From Rhizopus arrhizus (taxonomy: Eukaryota > Mucoromycota > Mucoromycetes > Mucorales > Rhizopodaceae), in the NCBI GenBank assembly GCA_024220505.1, contig JAKZZE010000022.1, positions 496,001-560,000 of the forward strand: a stretch of 64,000 nt of DNA, given 5' to 3'. The first letter of the stretch is position 1; every line of letters starts with the position of its first letter. Shown here in pieces: positions 24,580 through 35,536 of this stretch. The notes beneath the pieces are model-generated. The model was not told where the DNA came from. It worked only from the letters and a program-made list of their open reading frames with translations, and did no database searches. The translations under genes and the position numbers were made by a program.

Positions 24580-25156
24580 CAATTTATGTCTTGAGTGAAA
24601 GAAGCACAACCCCTAAAATGAAAAAAAAAAATTAAAAACACGAAGCTGCTGACGTTCAAATAAATGGCCATGATTGGTTGAATAGATTAATACAGGAACA
24701 GGTTTCGTGTTAAATAAATGTAATCCTTCTTTAAGTTGGGTAATTTGAGTACTGTTTCCACAGCAGCCAAATTAGATATTATAATATCATTGTTAGATGT
24801 GTGTTGTAATCTAGTTACTTAAGCTGTTAAAGCGGGATACGCAGAGTAAATACAGTGACAACGAATAAAGAAAGGGATTTGCATAATTTATACTGTTAAC
24901 TTGATTGCGTGATCAAAGCAAGACTTATAGCATTTAGATACACCAAGTACTTTTCTTTTTAGCTTTCTATAATATTAGTTTTCGATAAAAATGACCAGGA
25001 GCTTCGGTCAATACTAGACTATTTAATATTTTCGATGGTTCATCTGAAGCATTGAAAGAATATTACAAGTGTATACAAGTTGAATGTTTAGTCATTACAT
25101 ACGTATTGTCAAAAGAAAAAAGTCTTTAGAGAAGAAATGTAAACTGTGATTTGTTT
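24580..25156. other. Intergenic region upstream of dynein intermediate chain
   Basis: About 577 bp between the dynein start and the 3' end of the DUF89 gene, both on minus. No frame or repeat worth calling. Probably the dynein promoter and the neighbour's 3' end. Confidence 0.5.
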
Positions 25157-26607
25157 TTAGTTATATTCTACAACGGCATATTTTCCACTAAAGCAGAGAA
25201 CCTCCTTAGCAATCCCTCTATTCTCTATGTCTTTCTTCATTTGTTCAGAAACACCAACCAGGACATCAGCCTTGTTTGTGCGCAAAGAAACAATATTTGT
25301 AAAATCATTAGCCATATCAGATCCAATAGCATCTCTAAATGGTGTTGTCATGGGCCATTCACAATCAAAACATAACTTTCTATAATTCAAGTCCCCTTTA
25401 TAAATAACAAGATCAGACTTCTTCATGCTCTCAAACAATTGGGGTGCATGAGATTTCATGTACCAGTAAGACAAACCAGAGCACCAAAAATCATCTGAGA
25501 CAATCTCAAGTTGATTATTCTTCACATATTGCTGCCATCGATGAACCATAGTTTCTAAGGCATCAATATCTTCTTGAGATTTTTCTCCAGGGAAGAAGTC
25601 TCTGTCAAGACATTTTTCAAACATCATGGGCATATCTTTAGGCATCACATCAGATACGAACCAAGGGATTGTTTTACAGTGGAAAACGACTTTAGAAGCC
25701 TTCTTAGATTGTAATAACCAGTCAGCAAGAACCATATCCACAAATACCTCGAAGCCTATAAATAAAAATATAAAACTAAGTTTGCTTGCTCTCTAATTAA
25801 ATATAAAAACATACCTGAATTATCCAATACAAAATCAATGCGTCCTTGATCAAGGTCCTTCAATTTAAACCACAGCTTATCAGTATCATCACAGACAATA
25901 AACTTCTTCCTCTCCGCTAATTTATCTTTTTCAATTGCTTGAAGACGTTGGATATCCTCTTGTGACATATTTGTTAGCAAGCTCAAATCGGTTGCATTTC
26001 CCCACAAACAGACTTCAATTAATTCATTATATACAATTTCCAATTTCTCTTGTGACATCTCGCGTATCAGTTCGGGCATCTTGCGTGCTAAATCATATAC
26101 AGCGCTGTGAGAACCCTTGAAAGTGGCAAGTTTCTGGCTTTCGAAGCAGTCGTAGCCGACCCAGTATTGAGAATTTTGGAAAATTTCCTCGAGTCTTCGA
26201 TAAATGTAGCATTCGTTGAATAACCAGGTACCAGTGAACCATGTGCATCCTTCAAAATGCTCCTTCAAAATAGTGTTCCAAGCTTCACAGTCTTTGCGGT
26301 TGTCTTTAATAGGTCTACAGTTTTATTAATAGGGGTACTATTGATTTTTTCACGCGGTTGTATATAATTACCTTAAAGGTTTATCATCCAACAGTTCTTG
26401 CTTTATTTCTTCCACTGCTTTAATAATATTTTTGCCTTCTTCTTTGCGAGCTTCATTGTTTTCACGACTAATAGTCTCTTGTATATCTTTGATAGCACTA
26501 TTGAGAATAATAGGCCATCTTCTTACAGTCGTGTCATAGGCAAAACTTTCTTTGTTTGTTGCTCTATAGGCGGGAAAAGGTGGGTTATTAGGTGAAATAT
26601 TTGACAT
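25157..26607 (-). CDS. DUF89 / ARMT1-like damage-control phosphatase
   Basis: Three main exons: 26607-about 26370 (start MSNISPNNPPFPAYRATNKE), about 26315-25815, and about 25756-25157. Family hallmarks: PAYR plus SFAYDTTVRRWP near the N-terminus, TWLFNECYIYRRL, GRIDFVLDNSGFEVFVDMVL (metal-site Asp and Asn; rebuilt across an intron), FHCKTIPWFVSD and VIYKGDLNYRKL. DUF89 proteins are metal-dependent phosphatases that remove damaged sugar-phosphates such as fructose-1-phosphate. The human relative was described as ARMT1 and the yeast one as Ymr027w. Length is about 440 residues, as expected. A 26 nt poly-A run (26622-26647) lies just upstream of the start. Confidence 0.88.
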
Positions 26608-26966
26608 ATTTTAATACATGTATAAAAAAAAAAAAAAAAAAAAAAAAGGCAAAAACTCGAGATATTAAATGTTATTTTTAGATGGCGACTTGTTAGTCAT
26701 TATTTTTTTCCCGGCCTGGCTAAAACAATTTGAATAACGATCACTCTACAATGCAGTAACAAACCGTGGTATTTATTTGAAAATAAGCATGTTTCGCGCT
26801 AAGCAAACTTCAATGAATATAACAATAGAAATAGAAATTCCAATAATTTTTTGCTATTAAATTTATGAAATTAGGTCAAAACTCAAAAAAAAGCAATATA
26901 TTTAAAATTGAAACATCTCCATTAAGCTCTGTCTTTCAGTTGGTGTTAGCCTTTTTTCTGCTAAGC
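26608..26966. other. Upstream region with poly-A tract
   Basis: A-run at about 26622-26647, then AT-rich sequence without a coding frame, up to the MITE. Probably the promoter of the DUF89 gene. Confidence 0.5.
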
Positions 26967-26968
26967 TA

Positions 26969-27068
26969 CACTATTTCCAGAAATTAATGTCGCTGTGACT
27001 TGTCGCAATTACATATAAATTGTATTATAAAACTTTACAAAATGCGACTTTAATTTCTGGAAATAGTG
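26969..27068. mobile_element. 100 bp MITE with TA duplication
   Basis: Perfect-looking inverted ends: CACTATTTCCAGAAATTAA on the left and TTAATTTCTGGAAATAGTG on the right, flanked by TA at 26967-26968 and 27069-27070. The core is about 50 bp and non-coding. The end sequence resembles the CAGTATTTCCAC terminus of elements 2 and 3, so it may be a short non-autonomous relative. Confidence 0.85.
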
Positions 27069-27082
27069 TAGTGTATGCGCAA

Positions 27083-27635
27083 CCTATGTCCAAGTCTGAA
27101 AGAAGTCGTTGCATACGTTGGCGTCTTGGCTGGCTCCCTGGTGGTCGATACAAAGCCTGCCCTCGACACCCTGACCAATCCTTCACAAAAGCCCATACCA
27201 TTCATTGTCTCCAAATGCACCGTAGACTCATGATGCCCGAAACGATCTCTGACCCATTGTCCTTCCTTTTAAATATGCTACCTACCAAGAAACCTCGCTC
27301 TCCTAACACAACACTCTCGTGGACCATTCGCTGGCCAACTATATGCAGAATCCTATATGAACTCGATTACCTATATCACGCTAAGATCCCACCTACTCCG
27401 CCCACTCACCTTGGGCAAAGACTCTTAGAATGGCTACCCTCTTTTCCTTCTCACTAGTGTGTTTTACACTTGATCCCATTCACTTTTTCCAAAGCATTTT
27501 TACCCTTGATCCCAAAAGGGTTTTTTAGTCACCACTATCCTTTCTTTATGAACTGCCTCGGGCGGAAAAGATGTAATATTACAATCGTGCGCCCAATAGA
27601 GGTTTAATTATTTATAAATAAAAATCTGTTTAATC
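27083..27635 (+). mobile_element. 5'-truncated LINE fragment with 15 bp target duplication
   Basis: Flanked by perfect GTAGTGTATGCGCAA duplications at 27068-27082 and 27636-27650. The left copy overlaps the last base of the MITE and its TA, so the LINE landed on the MITE edge. The insert codes the C-terminal end of ORF2 (RWRLGWLPGGRYKACPRHPD, HCLQMHRRLMMPETISDP) up to a stop at 27457, then a 3' UTR ending aataaaaatctgtttaatc. Same family as 404-913 but better kept. Confidence 0.88.
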
Positions 27636-27650
27636 GTAGTGTATGCGCAA

Positions 27651-27962
27651 ACAAGGAAAGCAAAAAACTTGTTGATTTTGAATCCCCGGTTATGTTACGT
27701 AATGCAGGCAAATAAAATTCTCCTATAGGCGTTTAATGGCTATAGTTTTTTTTGTGCAACTTACAAATTACTTTATCTATTCATATTCTATATGACCGCT
27801 GTATGCACACAATGTCTAATATCACATCTTTCATCAGGGCCGAATAATAAATCAAAAAGAAGCTAAAAAATATCATGTAGTATCAAGGGTCTTCTCGGAT
27901 ATTACCTCTGACGACTTTATACAAATTATTATTACCTTTTTAAAAAGGTTTAATCAACTGTT
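27651..27962. other. Spacer between LINE fragment and TIR element 2
   Basis: About 310 bp, AT-rich. I see no gene or clear repeat. Confidence 0.45.
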
Positions 27963-27964
27963 TA

Positions 27965-28946
27965 CAGTATTTCCACTCTCAATTGGTCACTTTACCGAAA
28001 AAATTAGTCAGGTATTTGAGTCTAATTGGCCATATTTTTGGACCCAATTGGTCGAATTTTTGAAGCCTGTTTGGTCATCTTGCTGAAATAAATTGGTCGG
28101 CTTTTTGAAAACCAATTGGTCACTTTCTGGAATTAAGTTGGTCAGGGTCAAAACTGTACTGTACTTCTTCAAAGTGGTAAAGACAGATGACTTTATTAGA
28201 TCGGCTATTTGTTTTTGCAGTTTTCAAATCTTTTAATGGAATGTTGAATGAAGTTCTGAAGATGTTTCAGGGGAATAGCTTCACAGCCCTCAATAATCCT
28301 TGTTGTCAAATTTTCAGTATCTTTTAAGGCATGACTTAAGAACAGTACGATCTCATGAAACATCAAAGTAAGATTTTATTATAAGAAAATACGCCCTACT
28401 GGCGTATCGACTTGACGACATAGAGCATCAATAATCTTCCTGCAAGTTAAAAAGTCTTCCAGGTTCTCTAAATTATGAAAGGCCAATCAAATGTTTTTCC
28501 CTGTAGAAAAATCAAACTTACTCAAAATTCTTATTCATTAGGTCTTAGTGTAAGCAAATAAGAATTATCATTGATTTGAAAGCTCAAATTCTCTTTCTCC
28601 TTTAACTGTGCAGCAGTTAGTCTTACCTAAGGACTTTAGTATTTTGGTTTTGATGTCTATAAGATCATACCATACCTTTAACAAAGCTAATTAAGTTGTT
28701 CTTAAGATAAATGCTCCAAATACCTTAATCAATAAATGTGATATTTATAACTAAAAGAGAAATTCAGAAAGTCTAAACAAAAACGAATTGTAGTCAACCG
28801 TGTTGAAGAGGGAGCAAAAACAGTTAGCTACAATGGAAAACTGTAGGGGATGGATCTATCACTCCCCAAAAAAAAATCCGACTGTACGGATGTATGGCTG
28901 CGTTTATGCCTGCGTTTATGCCTGCGTTTATGGCTGCGTTTATGGC
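27965..28946 (+). repeat. Left TIR of element 2 with TTGGTCA iterons
   Basis: About eight imperfect copies of (A)ATTGGTCA plus T-rich filler lie at about 27982-28150, spaced 20-25 bp. About 650 bp of unique non-coding sequence follows, then an ATG-led frame (28828, MENCRGWIYHSPKKNPTVRM) that runs into the 12-bp minisatellite. The inner border is where the minisatellite diverges from the right arm. Confidence 0.9.
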
Positions 28947-29150
28947 TGCGTTTATGGCTGCGTTTATGCCTGCGTTTATGGCTGCGTTTATGCCTGCGTT
29001 TATGCCTGCGTTTATGGCTGCGTTTATGCCTGCGTTTATGGCTGCGTTTATGGCTGCGTTTATGGCTGCGTTTATGGCTGCGTTTATGCCTGCGTTTATG
29101 GCTGCGTTTATGCCTGCGTTTATGCCTGCGTTTATGCCTGCGTTTATGGC
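28899..29150 (+). repeat. 12-bp minisatellite, 21 units
   Basis: Exact 12-mers TGCGTTTATGCC or TGCGTTTATGGC, 252 bp in all. The two variants differ at one base. All frames stay open because 12 is a multiple of three and no unit has a stop. This makes long but artificial ORFs on both strands. The matching site in the right TIR (35537-35584) has four units in the same variant order as the first four here (C, C, G, G). Confidence 0.97.
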
Positions 29151-29592
29151 TGTGTATCATGAATTATAATAAGCTGTGCTTCCTTTTGCACAATTACTCT
29201 TTAGAATTTACCTTACAATTATTGATATCAAATATATTTGGAGAATTGCCTTTTATATCTTCAACTCTAGAAGTTTGGAATAAAAAGGAAGCTGGTTTTT
29301 ATATTACAAACACTATAGATGCCAATTTTCGAAAATAATAATAAAGTCTGTGCTTAAAACCTTAATGTTGTGTTCTCCTTTTTCTGTCTTACTTAAGGTA
29401 GAGTTATATATTCAATTAGCATCTCCCTGTGTTATCCGTTAAGCTAATTGCCTGTTAACCCGTCTCTGTCCCTGACATTGTGTTTGTGATTAATATGCAA
29501 TTACATTTCAGCTAATGATTAATTAGGATGTTGGTAAAGCATATTTGTTCTCGCAGTTATTTATTGAAGTAAGGTAAATTGTTACAAGCTAT
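29151..29592. other. Non-coding spacer inside element 2
   Basis: AT-rich stretch between the minisatellite and the 3' end of the nuclease-like gene. A short frame continues from the minisatellite to 29338 and has no recognisable content. Confidence 0.45.
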
Positions 29593-30318
29593 CTATTTAT
29601 GAAATGGGGTTTCTGTTGAAGTAGAAGTAACTGGGGTTATGATGCCTGATATATTCTTGATGCAGTTATCCAACCAATCGGATTCATTGGCTTTGTTTTT
29701 GCTCTTCTCTTTTACTAAATTATATACCTTTTTTACATGAGTTTTAATCTTGTAAATTTGGATTAGTACAGGTAAAACCTGCTCTCCAAAACCAGTAATA
29801 TCCGTAGAAAGCCTAAGTTCTTTGTAACTGGTAACTCTTGTAACGTATCCCTTTGGTCTATCAGCTAAGATTACTCTCAAGTGAAGACCTATGAATTATC
29901 AACCATATAGTGTATGTCAGTCGATCATTAGACATAATATAAAGTTATCTTTAATTTTACCTGAGTGAACTATGCCTACAGTGCTTAAGTCGTCGCAATC
30001 ACCTTGTTTTCTTTCGATCAATAGATCAAGCATATCTTTCAACACTTTAGGAAGTTTTTCCCCTCCTTCTTTAAGAACTTTGTTTCCATTAAGCTCAAGA
30101 TCTTTTGCAACTTCTGATGCTCCATACTCCAGGCTACAAGTGCTCTTTGGATTACTTTCTCGGATAAGGAAGTCAAAGCGATGACCCATGGGCTTTCGAA
30201 CCTTACTGTTGACATCTTGGATCGTTCTTTTGCGACTTTTTCTGATTGAGCTAGCCAACGAACTCCCTTCTCCCCTGGAAATAATTGACTTTTGTTAATC
30301 CAAAAGAACAAATATACA

Positions 30319-30350
<32 letters not shown>

Positions 30351-31396
30351 ACAAAGCTTACCTAATAATCTCCAGCTCCTCCAAGTCATCAAAAGCAGAA
30401 TCAATGATTGACCAGATATGAACATTGTACCAATTCTCAAGGTGATCCTTCTTTAGACTGCCGCTTTCATATTGTCTCAATAAAGTGTAGACAGAATGTT
30501 TGATCCAGTCTAAGTCAAAATGCTGATCTCGTTGATAGTTTTCTTCCCAACTTTGTTTTTCGTATAGGACTGATCTCAAAGCATTCGTCGACTGACAATT
30601 GAATTTGTTGAGATATTCCCTTATTTCGTTAGGTAAACGTTCAAATTCTTTGGGCTTAAATGCTTCGATTTCTTGTATTTCTTCGAGAGTAAACACGTTG
30701 TTCTCGATATATGAAGCGGCATTTTCAGCATCGAAAATCAGTGACTGAGAAGGATGATCGGCAATATGTAACTTTCCGAAAGTATATAGACTGTCTTCTA
30801 CTATTTTACCGGTAGATAGCATCCATTTATCGTCATTCCTTAGCAATTTGAAGCCTTCTTCTACTTCGGCTCTTTCTTTTACGGCTATTAAAAGGTATAT
30901 AAGTAAACATCAAAATATCATTATGCTCTTATTACTTACTATGCTTTTCATCCAGGTGAGTTCCAAGCTCAACCATTGTATCGAAATGTGATGTGCAGCT
31001 TATGCAACCAAAGTTTACGAACACATTTAGCTATTTAGGAAAAAGCTGTTAGAGAAAAAAGTACGAGCCAAATTGTTCAATGACAGGAATTTACTCTTGA
31101 TTTAGCTAAAGAAGCAGAAACGTATTTTTTGCTAGTGTGAAAGGTTAGATACACAGAAAACCTTATGTTCATATAATTATATTTACGCCTTTGTGTTGTA
31201 TCTTTTACTTTTTGTACTTGAATATTTAATTCCTAGAATAACAAGCATGTTATAGCAAAGTCTTGATTTGAAAGGGAGCTTTCTAAATACCTTCATAGAT
31301 TTCATAGTGGTCTCTTAGATTTCGAGCATTAGCAAACTTAGGACATTCACAGAGGTGGCATGCATATACTATTGTATAGTACTTTATCGAAGACAT
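29593..31396 (-). CDS. C2H2 zinc-finger plus PD-(D/E)XK-like protein of Mucorales type
   Basis: Starts MSSIKYYTIVYACHLCECPK (31396). The first part has CHLC...ARNLRDHYEIYE, a partial C2H2 finger. A later exon (about 31020-30950) has CISCTSHFDTMVELGTHLDEKH, a full C-x2-C-x12-H-x4-H finger. The next exon (about 30885-30361) reads WMLSTGKIVEDSLY, then FTLEEIQEIEAFKPKEFERLP. The next (about 30277-29960) has GHRFDFLIRES, then SLEYGASEVAKD, then GEKLPKVLKDMLDLLIERK: the D ... E-x-G-A-S pattern suggests a PD-(D/E)XK-type nuclease core. The last exon (about 29890-29593) has LRVILADRPKGYVTRV and ends TSTETPFHK. Introns look intact with no stops. I recognise the block pattern as a large Mucorales family of unknown role. 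Finger plus nuclease is a plausible DNA-cutting module, but that is inference. Confidence 0.6.
30312..30350. repeat. (TA)n microsatellite in intron
   Basis: About 25-30 nt of TATATA within the intron between two exons of the element 2 gene. Confidence 0.85.
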
Positions 31397-31459
31397 TTTT
31401 ACATTGCGAACAGAAAAATTAGTTATGAATACATTATTTGGTGATATCATAAAAAAACT

Positions 31460-32878
31460 TTGGTACCACGGGGCGCACCTAGTGTACCCAACAATTTGAG
31501 TGTTAACCCACAACCAACCAACCATGAGCTTCACTCATCGCCAACTTCGAGTTTTATTGCAGCCGCTAAAGGCCAACTTGGACCCACTGCTCCTCGAAAG
31601 TTTATTAATTCGTCTTCAGTCACTCTAAATCTCAACTGTCGACCCTCCGCATCAGCAACTTCTGCCCCAACTTACATTTCCATTATCAATGACCCTCTTG
31701 TACCTTCTATTCCATTGACATACATCACTGGTTCATCAGATTGCTCAGTTACATATACTGTCTCCCCATCTTATCGTCACCTGGACCTAGATTTCTTGTC
31801 AGCTCTGCGTGATGAATTTCCATTTGGTATTGGATTTGCCGTTCAACATAAAGAGGATGGTAATTCTCTGTCTGTCGAGATTGGCCTAGCCTCCGATGAC
31901 TACTGTCAACAAGCCATTAATAAGCCAATCGTACTTAATGATATCAGCTTCCCTGCAACCAGAACTTTTTCCTCCTCTTTGACTCGCTTTAATTTCAGTG
32001 GTATTCCTATGGAATCACCAGTGGAGACAAAGACTAACCTGCTGAACATTTTCTCCAAATACGGAAAGGTTGTTGACATCGTCCTACATCTTGACGATGC
32101 ATCCTCCAAATGGTTCCGTGGAAACGGACATGTACTAGTTGATATCGTTGACTCATCTGATGACCAATTGCAGCCTTCTTATAAGGTTGACTACAAAAAC
32201 CAAACTGCTATACTCGTTAACTGGAATAAGATGCCTGTACACTGTCGTTATTGTAAACAGATGGGCCATAACCGTGACTCATGCCCTGAAAGACCAAAAG
32301 AAAACCGCACATGCTATACTTGCGGAATTAAAGGTCACTTGAGTATCCAGTGCTCGCGTGCACCTCCCTCTGAACCAGAAGCTGCCAAGCGATCCCGCCA
32401 CATTGAACCCGCCTCCAACATCACCACCCGCGCCATTGCTACCCCTCGAGTCAATAAAACTCAGAAACATCTCAGCCAAATTACCACCACGATAACAACC
32501 GTACCTGTCACCACTAATGGCACTCCAGTAGAGGAAACTCAACCAGAGGACGCACCTGAATTTGAGGATATTGACATTCATCAATTGGAGCAGATCTTGG
32601 ACGACCAGGATCAAGGTAATGCCCACTTGGAAGTTGTATGCCGCGATGATAATGTTGATATGCCACATGAAAACACCAACCTCCCAGCATATGACACTCC
32701 GCCACAATTGCCATCTCTCAATCCCAAACCCTCACTACTGCCTCCACCATCACTAATACCACCACCCCTCGATCGAACAACAAACCCACCCCAGCTCCTA
32801 CACGTGTTTCGCCTAGATCCAATAAGGGTAAACGCCCAGTTCGACTGGGTGAAGAGGACTCCCAATAGGAGGCCCTAA
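31460..32878 (+). CDS. LINE ORF1, Gag-like with two CCHC zinc knuckles (5'-truncated)
   Basis: Nucleic-acid-binding ORF1. An RRM-like or Gag-like middle region (ILVNWNKMPV before the knuckles) leads to two CCHC knuckles: CRYCKQMGHNRDSC and CYTCGIKGHLSIQC (about 32255-32350). A Pro/Thr-rich C-terminal tail follows. The left edge coincides with the target duplication, so the true start is missing. The frame is otherwise intact. Confidence 0.85.
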   Translation: MVPRGAPSVPNNLSVNPQPTNHELHSSPTSSFIAAAKGQLGPTAPRKFINSSSVTLNLNCRPSASATSAPTYISIINDPLVPSIPLTYITGSSDCSVTYTVSPSYRHLDLDFLSALRDEFPFGIGFAVQHKEDGNSLSVEIGLASDDYCQQAINKPIVLNDISFPATRTFSSSLTRFNFSGIPMESPVETKTNLLNIFSKYGKVVDIVLHLDDASSKWFRGNGHVLVDIVDSSDDQLQPSYKVDYKNQTAILVNWNKMPVHCRYCKQMGHNRDSCPERPKENRTCYTCGIKGHLSIQCSRAPPSEPEAAKRSRHIEPASNITTRAIATPRVNKTQKHLSQITTTITTVPVTTNGTPVEETQPEDAPEFEDIDIHQLEQILDDQDQGNAHLEVVCRDDNVDMPHENTNLPAYDTPPQLPSLNPKPSLLPPPSLIPPPLDRTTNPPQLLHVFRLDPIRVNAQFDWVKRTPNRRP

Positions 32879-32905
32879 CTAACATATATTTATTTTCTTA
32901 TACTT

Positions 32906-34546
32906 ATGATTATGCCCAATATGAATACGAATATGACTGATATAAATCTAAACAACCCTATTAATTTTACATCTTATCCTACTACTGTCCCCGAATCAAG
33001 ATCCTTTTCTCAAGCCGAAAACCAATACGACAGTCCTTCATCCAGAAACAAACAAGTCAACATTAATGTTGGATCTCTTAATTGCCGTAGCCTCATCAAA
33101 ACCAACCAACCCACCACCAGTTCCGAATTCATCCGCTTCCTTCGATCACAATCACTGGATCTGCTCACCCTCCAAGAAACACATGCATCTGACCCCGAAC
33201 AACAACAAATTCTTGACATGAAATTCCAAACCAAGTCCTCTGTCTGGTCTCATTATTGCGGCATTGTGAGTTTGAATCCTTCACTAGTTTTATCCTCTGC
33301 CTTTGTCGATAGAGATCAAAGACTTATAGCTTGCACTGCATCCCACATGAATCACACTTTTGAACCCTTTACCATCGTTACTATTTACGCACCAGCCTCC
33401 TTATCGCCACGTCGTCAATACTATTATAACATCATGCAGCTACCAATTTTTTCGTTAATTCGTGACCCCCCTATTGATGACATAGATACGACTGATTTCA
33501 ATCAATGTTATCACCTCAACCATCGATTACTAATAACTGGCGACTTCAATTATAGCCCTTCCTTTTATCATAACCATACTAACCTTCCTACACAGACTCC
33601 CCTCCATGTGGCTCAAAAAGATTGGCATGAATTCCTCCTCACCAATTTTACTGAACTCACGCATCCATCGCTTGATGCTCCTCTACCAACTTTTCAACGT
33701 GGCTCTAGTTCATCAACCCTCGACTACATATTTGGTTCTTCGTCTACCCATGACTGTATTCAGACTTCCAATATTGAATTCATCAACACTACTTGGAGTG
33801 ATCATGCCTTACTTTCTGTTCGTCTTCGCTTTGGTAGTGGTCAACATGGCAAAGGCCTATGGCGCGCTAATCCCCATCTGGCACGTAATTCATACTTTGT
33901 GAAATCATTGTATCAATCTTTGGATTGGTTCTGCTCCTCTCGTCTGTTCCCTCCTGTTGACCTTACTAACAATGATCACTGTACTCCCATCGAATCTACC
34001 CAATCTTTGTGGGAAGATATCAAATCTGAAGTTAAAAGAGTTGCCCGATCCTTTGGCCGTCGACAGGCTTCCTGGAGACAAGCCCATCTTACACGCCTCC
34101 AAAACAAACGCACCCGCCTGTTAACGTCGGCAGAATCCAATGGAAAGCTACACATCCAATTAGCCAAAACTGAAGCCCTCATAGGTAATTTACAAAAAGA
34201 CTTTGCTAACAACCAAATTTTGAAAGCAAGTAAACACTGGCGAGAGCATGGCGAGACATCGGCAGGCTATCTAAAACGATCCATTACCACTCGTGCTTTT
34301 CAACGATACATTTCCAGTCTACAACATCCTATTACTGGCCAACTTTGTACTTCATCTCTAGACCTTCAAGATGCAGCCAAGACATTCTACCAACAATTGT
34401 ACCAGTCAGATCCAACCAGTGATGCTAATGTCTCCATTCTATTGGACACTATCCCTGACAGCGACATCATCCCTTCTGATTCAATACCACCTCTCCTGGC
34501 TCCATTTATCATTCACGATCTTATCTCAGCCTCCTCCAGATCTCCT
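32906..34546 (+). pseudogene. LINE ORF2: APE endonuclease and start of reverse transcriptase, interrupted
   Basis: APE/exo-endo-phos motifs in order: LNCRSL (N), LLTLQETHAS (E), LITGDFNYSPS (D and N), STLDYIF and WSDHALLS (D and H). A helical linker (KASKHWREHGETSAGYLKRS) then leads to the first reverse-transcriptase region. The frame runs out when the solo LTR begins at 34547. The part after the LTR (RKSSPGIDGIPYEIL, from 35114) is in register after the duplicated CTCCT. The protein is therefore broken twice, by the LTR and by the missing 3' end. Confidence 0.88.
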
Positions 34547-35113
34547 TGTTGTATAATGGTTAATGTAATAAAATAAAAGGTAGAAACAAAGATCAAGAAA
34601 CAGTTTGAGTACTTTTTGAGACTGATCTTTATTTCAGTTTAAGTTAAAGTAAAAATTATTCTAATTGAAGGCAGGTATTTATATCTTATTGAGTGAGTGG
34701 CTTGATATCTTCTATTGTAAGCGTTCTTCTAATATTTAGGTACTTTAACAAGTGTCATCTATAATTATGATTATGAAAACTTTTCATTTGTTCTTTTGTA
34801 TGTCTGTCATAGATTATCTTTTATTCTGGGAATTCCTCACTGATTTGAATAAGGTTATTTTACGCGTTATTTCAATTATGTGAAAGATTAGCAATATTCC
34901 TGATATTGGATTGGATCTTGTTATTTTAGTTGATACTTCTTCTTATCAAAGAACTCTCATTAATACAAAACATATTCTAAAAGAACATGTTTAATTGGAA
35001 CTGATTGTATGATCTTATTTAAATAAACTTATATTTTATTTTATTTAATTATGATCTTGTATTAAGACTTATATTTATGAATGTCAACTACGATCAGTTA
35101 CTGTTCTACAACA
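34547..35113. mobile_element. Solo LTR (567 bp) inside the LINE
   Basis: Starts TGTTGTATAATGG, ends TTCTACAACA, with TGTTG/CAACA inverted tips and a perfect 5 bp duplication CTCCT (34542-34546 and 35114-35118). No internal coding region, so it is what remains after recombination between the two LTRs of a retrotransposon. LINE coding sequence continues directly on the other side. Confidence 0.93.
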
Positions 35114-35254
35114 CTCCTCGCAAAAGTAGCCCTGGTATTGATGGCATTCCATACGAGATTCTCTCGCTAGTTTTCAAACACCCTGGGGTTGCCCCACTGG
35201 CTGTCAAAGTGTACAATGAAGCTCTGCTTCAAAGCGCTTTCCCTTCATCTTGAT
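35114..35254 (+). pseudogene. LINE ORF2 continuation (reverse transcriptase motif)
   Basis: Codes RKSSPGIDGIPYEILSLV, the conserved N-terminal reverse-transcriptase motif, then LAVKVYNEALLQSAFPSS. A TGA stop follows where Trp is expected, and the copy soon ends in poly-A. Confidence 0.85.
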
Positions 35255-35279
35255 GATGACATTTGACAACAACAACATT

Positions 35280-35282
<3 letters not shown>

Positions 35283-35347
<65 letters not shown>
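35283..35347 (+). repeat. Poly-A tract (65 nt) at LINE 3' end
   Basis: Uninterrupted A-run directly after an RT coding fragment and a short ACAACAACAACATTAGC stretch. Its purity suggests a young insertion. The last A residues also belong to the target duplication. Confidence 0.95.
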
Positions 35348-35349
<2 letters not shown>

Positions 35350-35536
35350 TCCATTTTTATTTTACTTTTATTATATCTTAATATAGTCACTTGACTTCAA
35401 ATAAACCGGAGTTCTCACTAGAGATATCCCCTATAAACAAAAGAATTATTTGGTGATATTTTGATAACGTTTTAAATAGCAAAAAAAAAAGCAAGTTGAA
35501 ATGCAGATGTGTCACGGAGAAGGCTGAACGGTCACA

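Larger units (their letters stand above)
31461..35350 (+). mobile_element. LINE inserted in element 2, truncated at both ends
   Basis: Flanked by AAAAAAACTT at 31451-31460 and 35341-35350. ORF1 is open at its left edge with no ATG (31460-32878), so the copy is 5'-truncated. ORF2 starts at 32906 with an APE-type endonuclease and enters the reverse transcriptase. It is interrupted by a solo LTR (34547-35113), resumes to about 35250 and then stops abruptly, followed by a poly-A run of about 65. Most of the reverse transcriptase and all that follows is absent, so this copy could not have moved itself. Confidence 0.85.

Noticed and set aside
28899..29150. Tandem array as a CRISPR candidate
   Set aside because: Units are directly adjacent 12-mers without unique spacers, and the genome is eukaryotic.
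28800..29338. Long open frames on both strands over the 12-bp minisatellite
   Set aside because: They are open only because the repeat unit is 12 nt and stop-free in all frames. The periodic peptides have no independent support as proteins.
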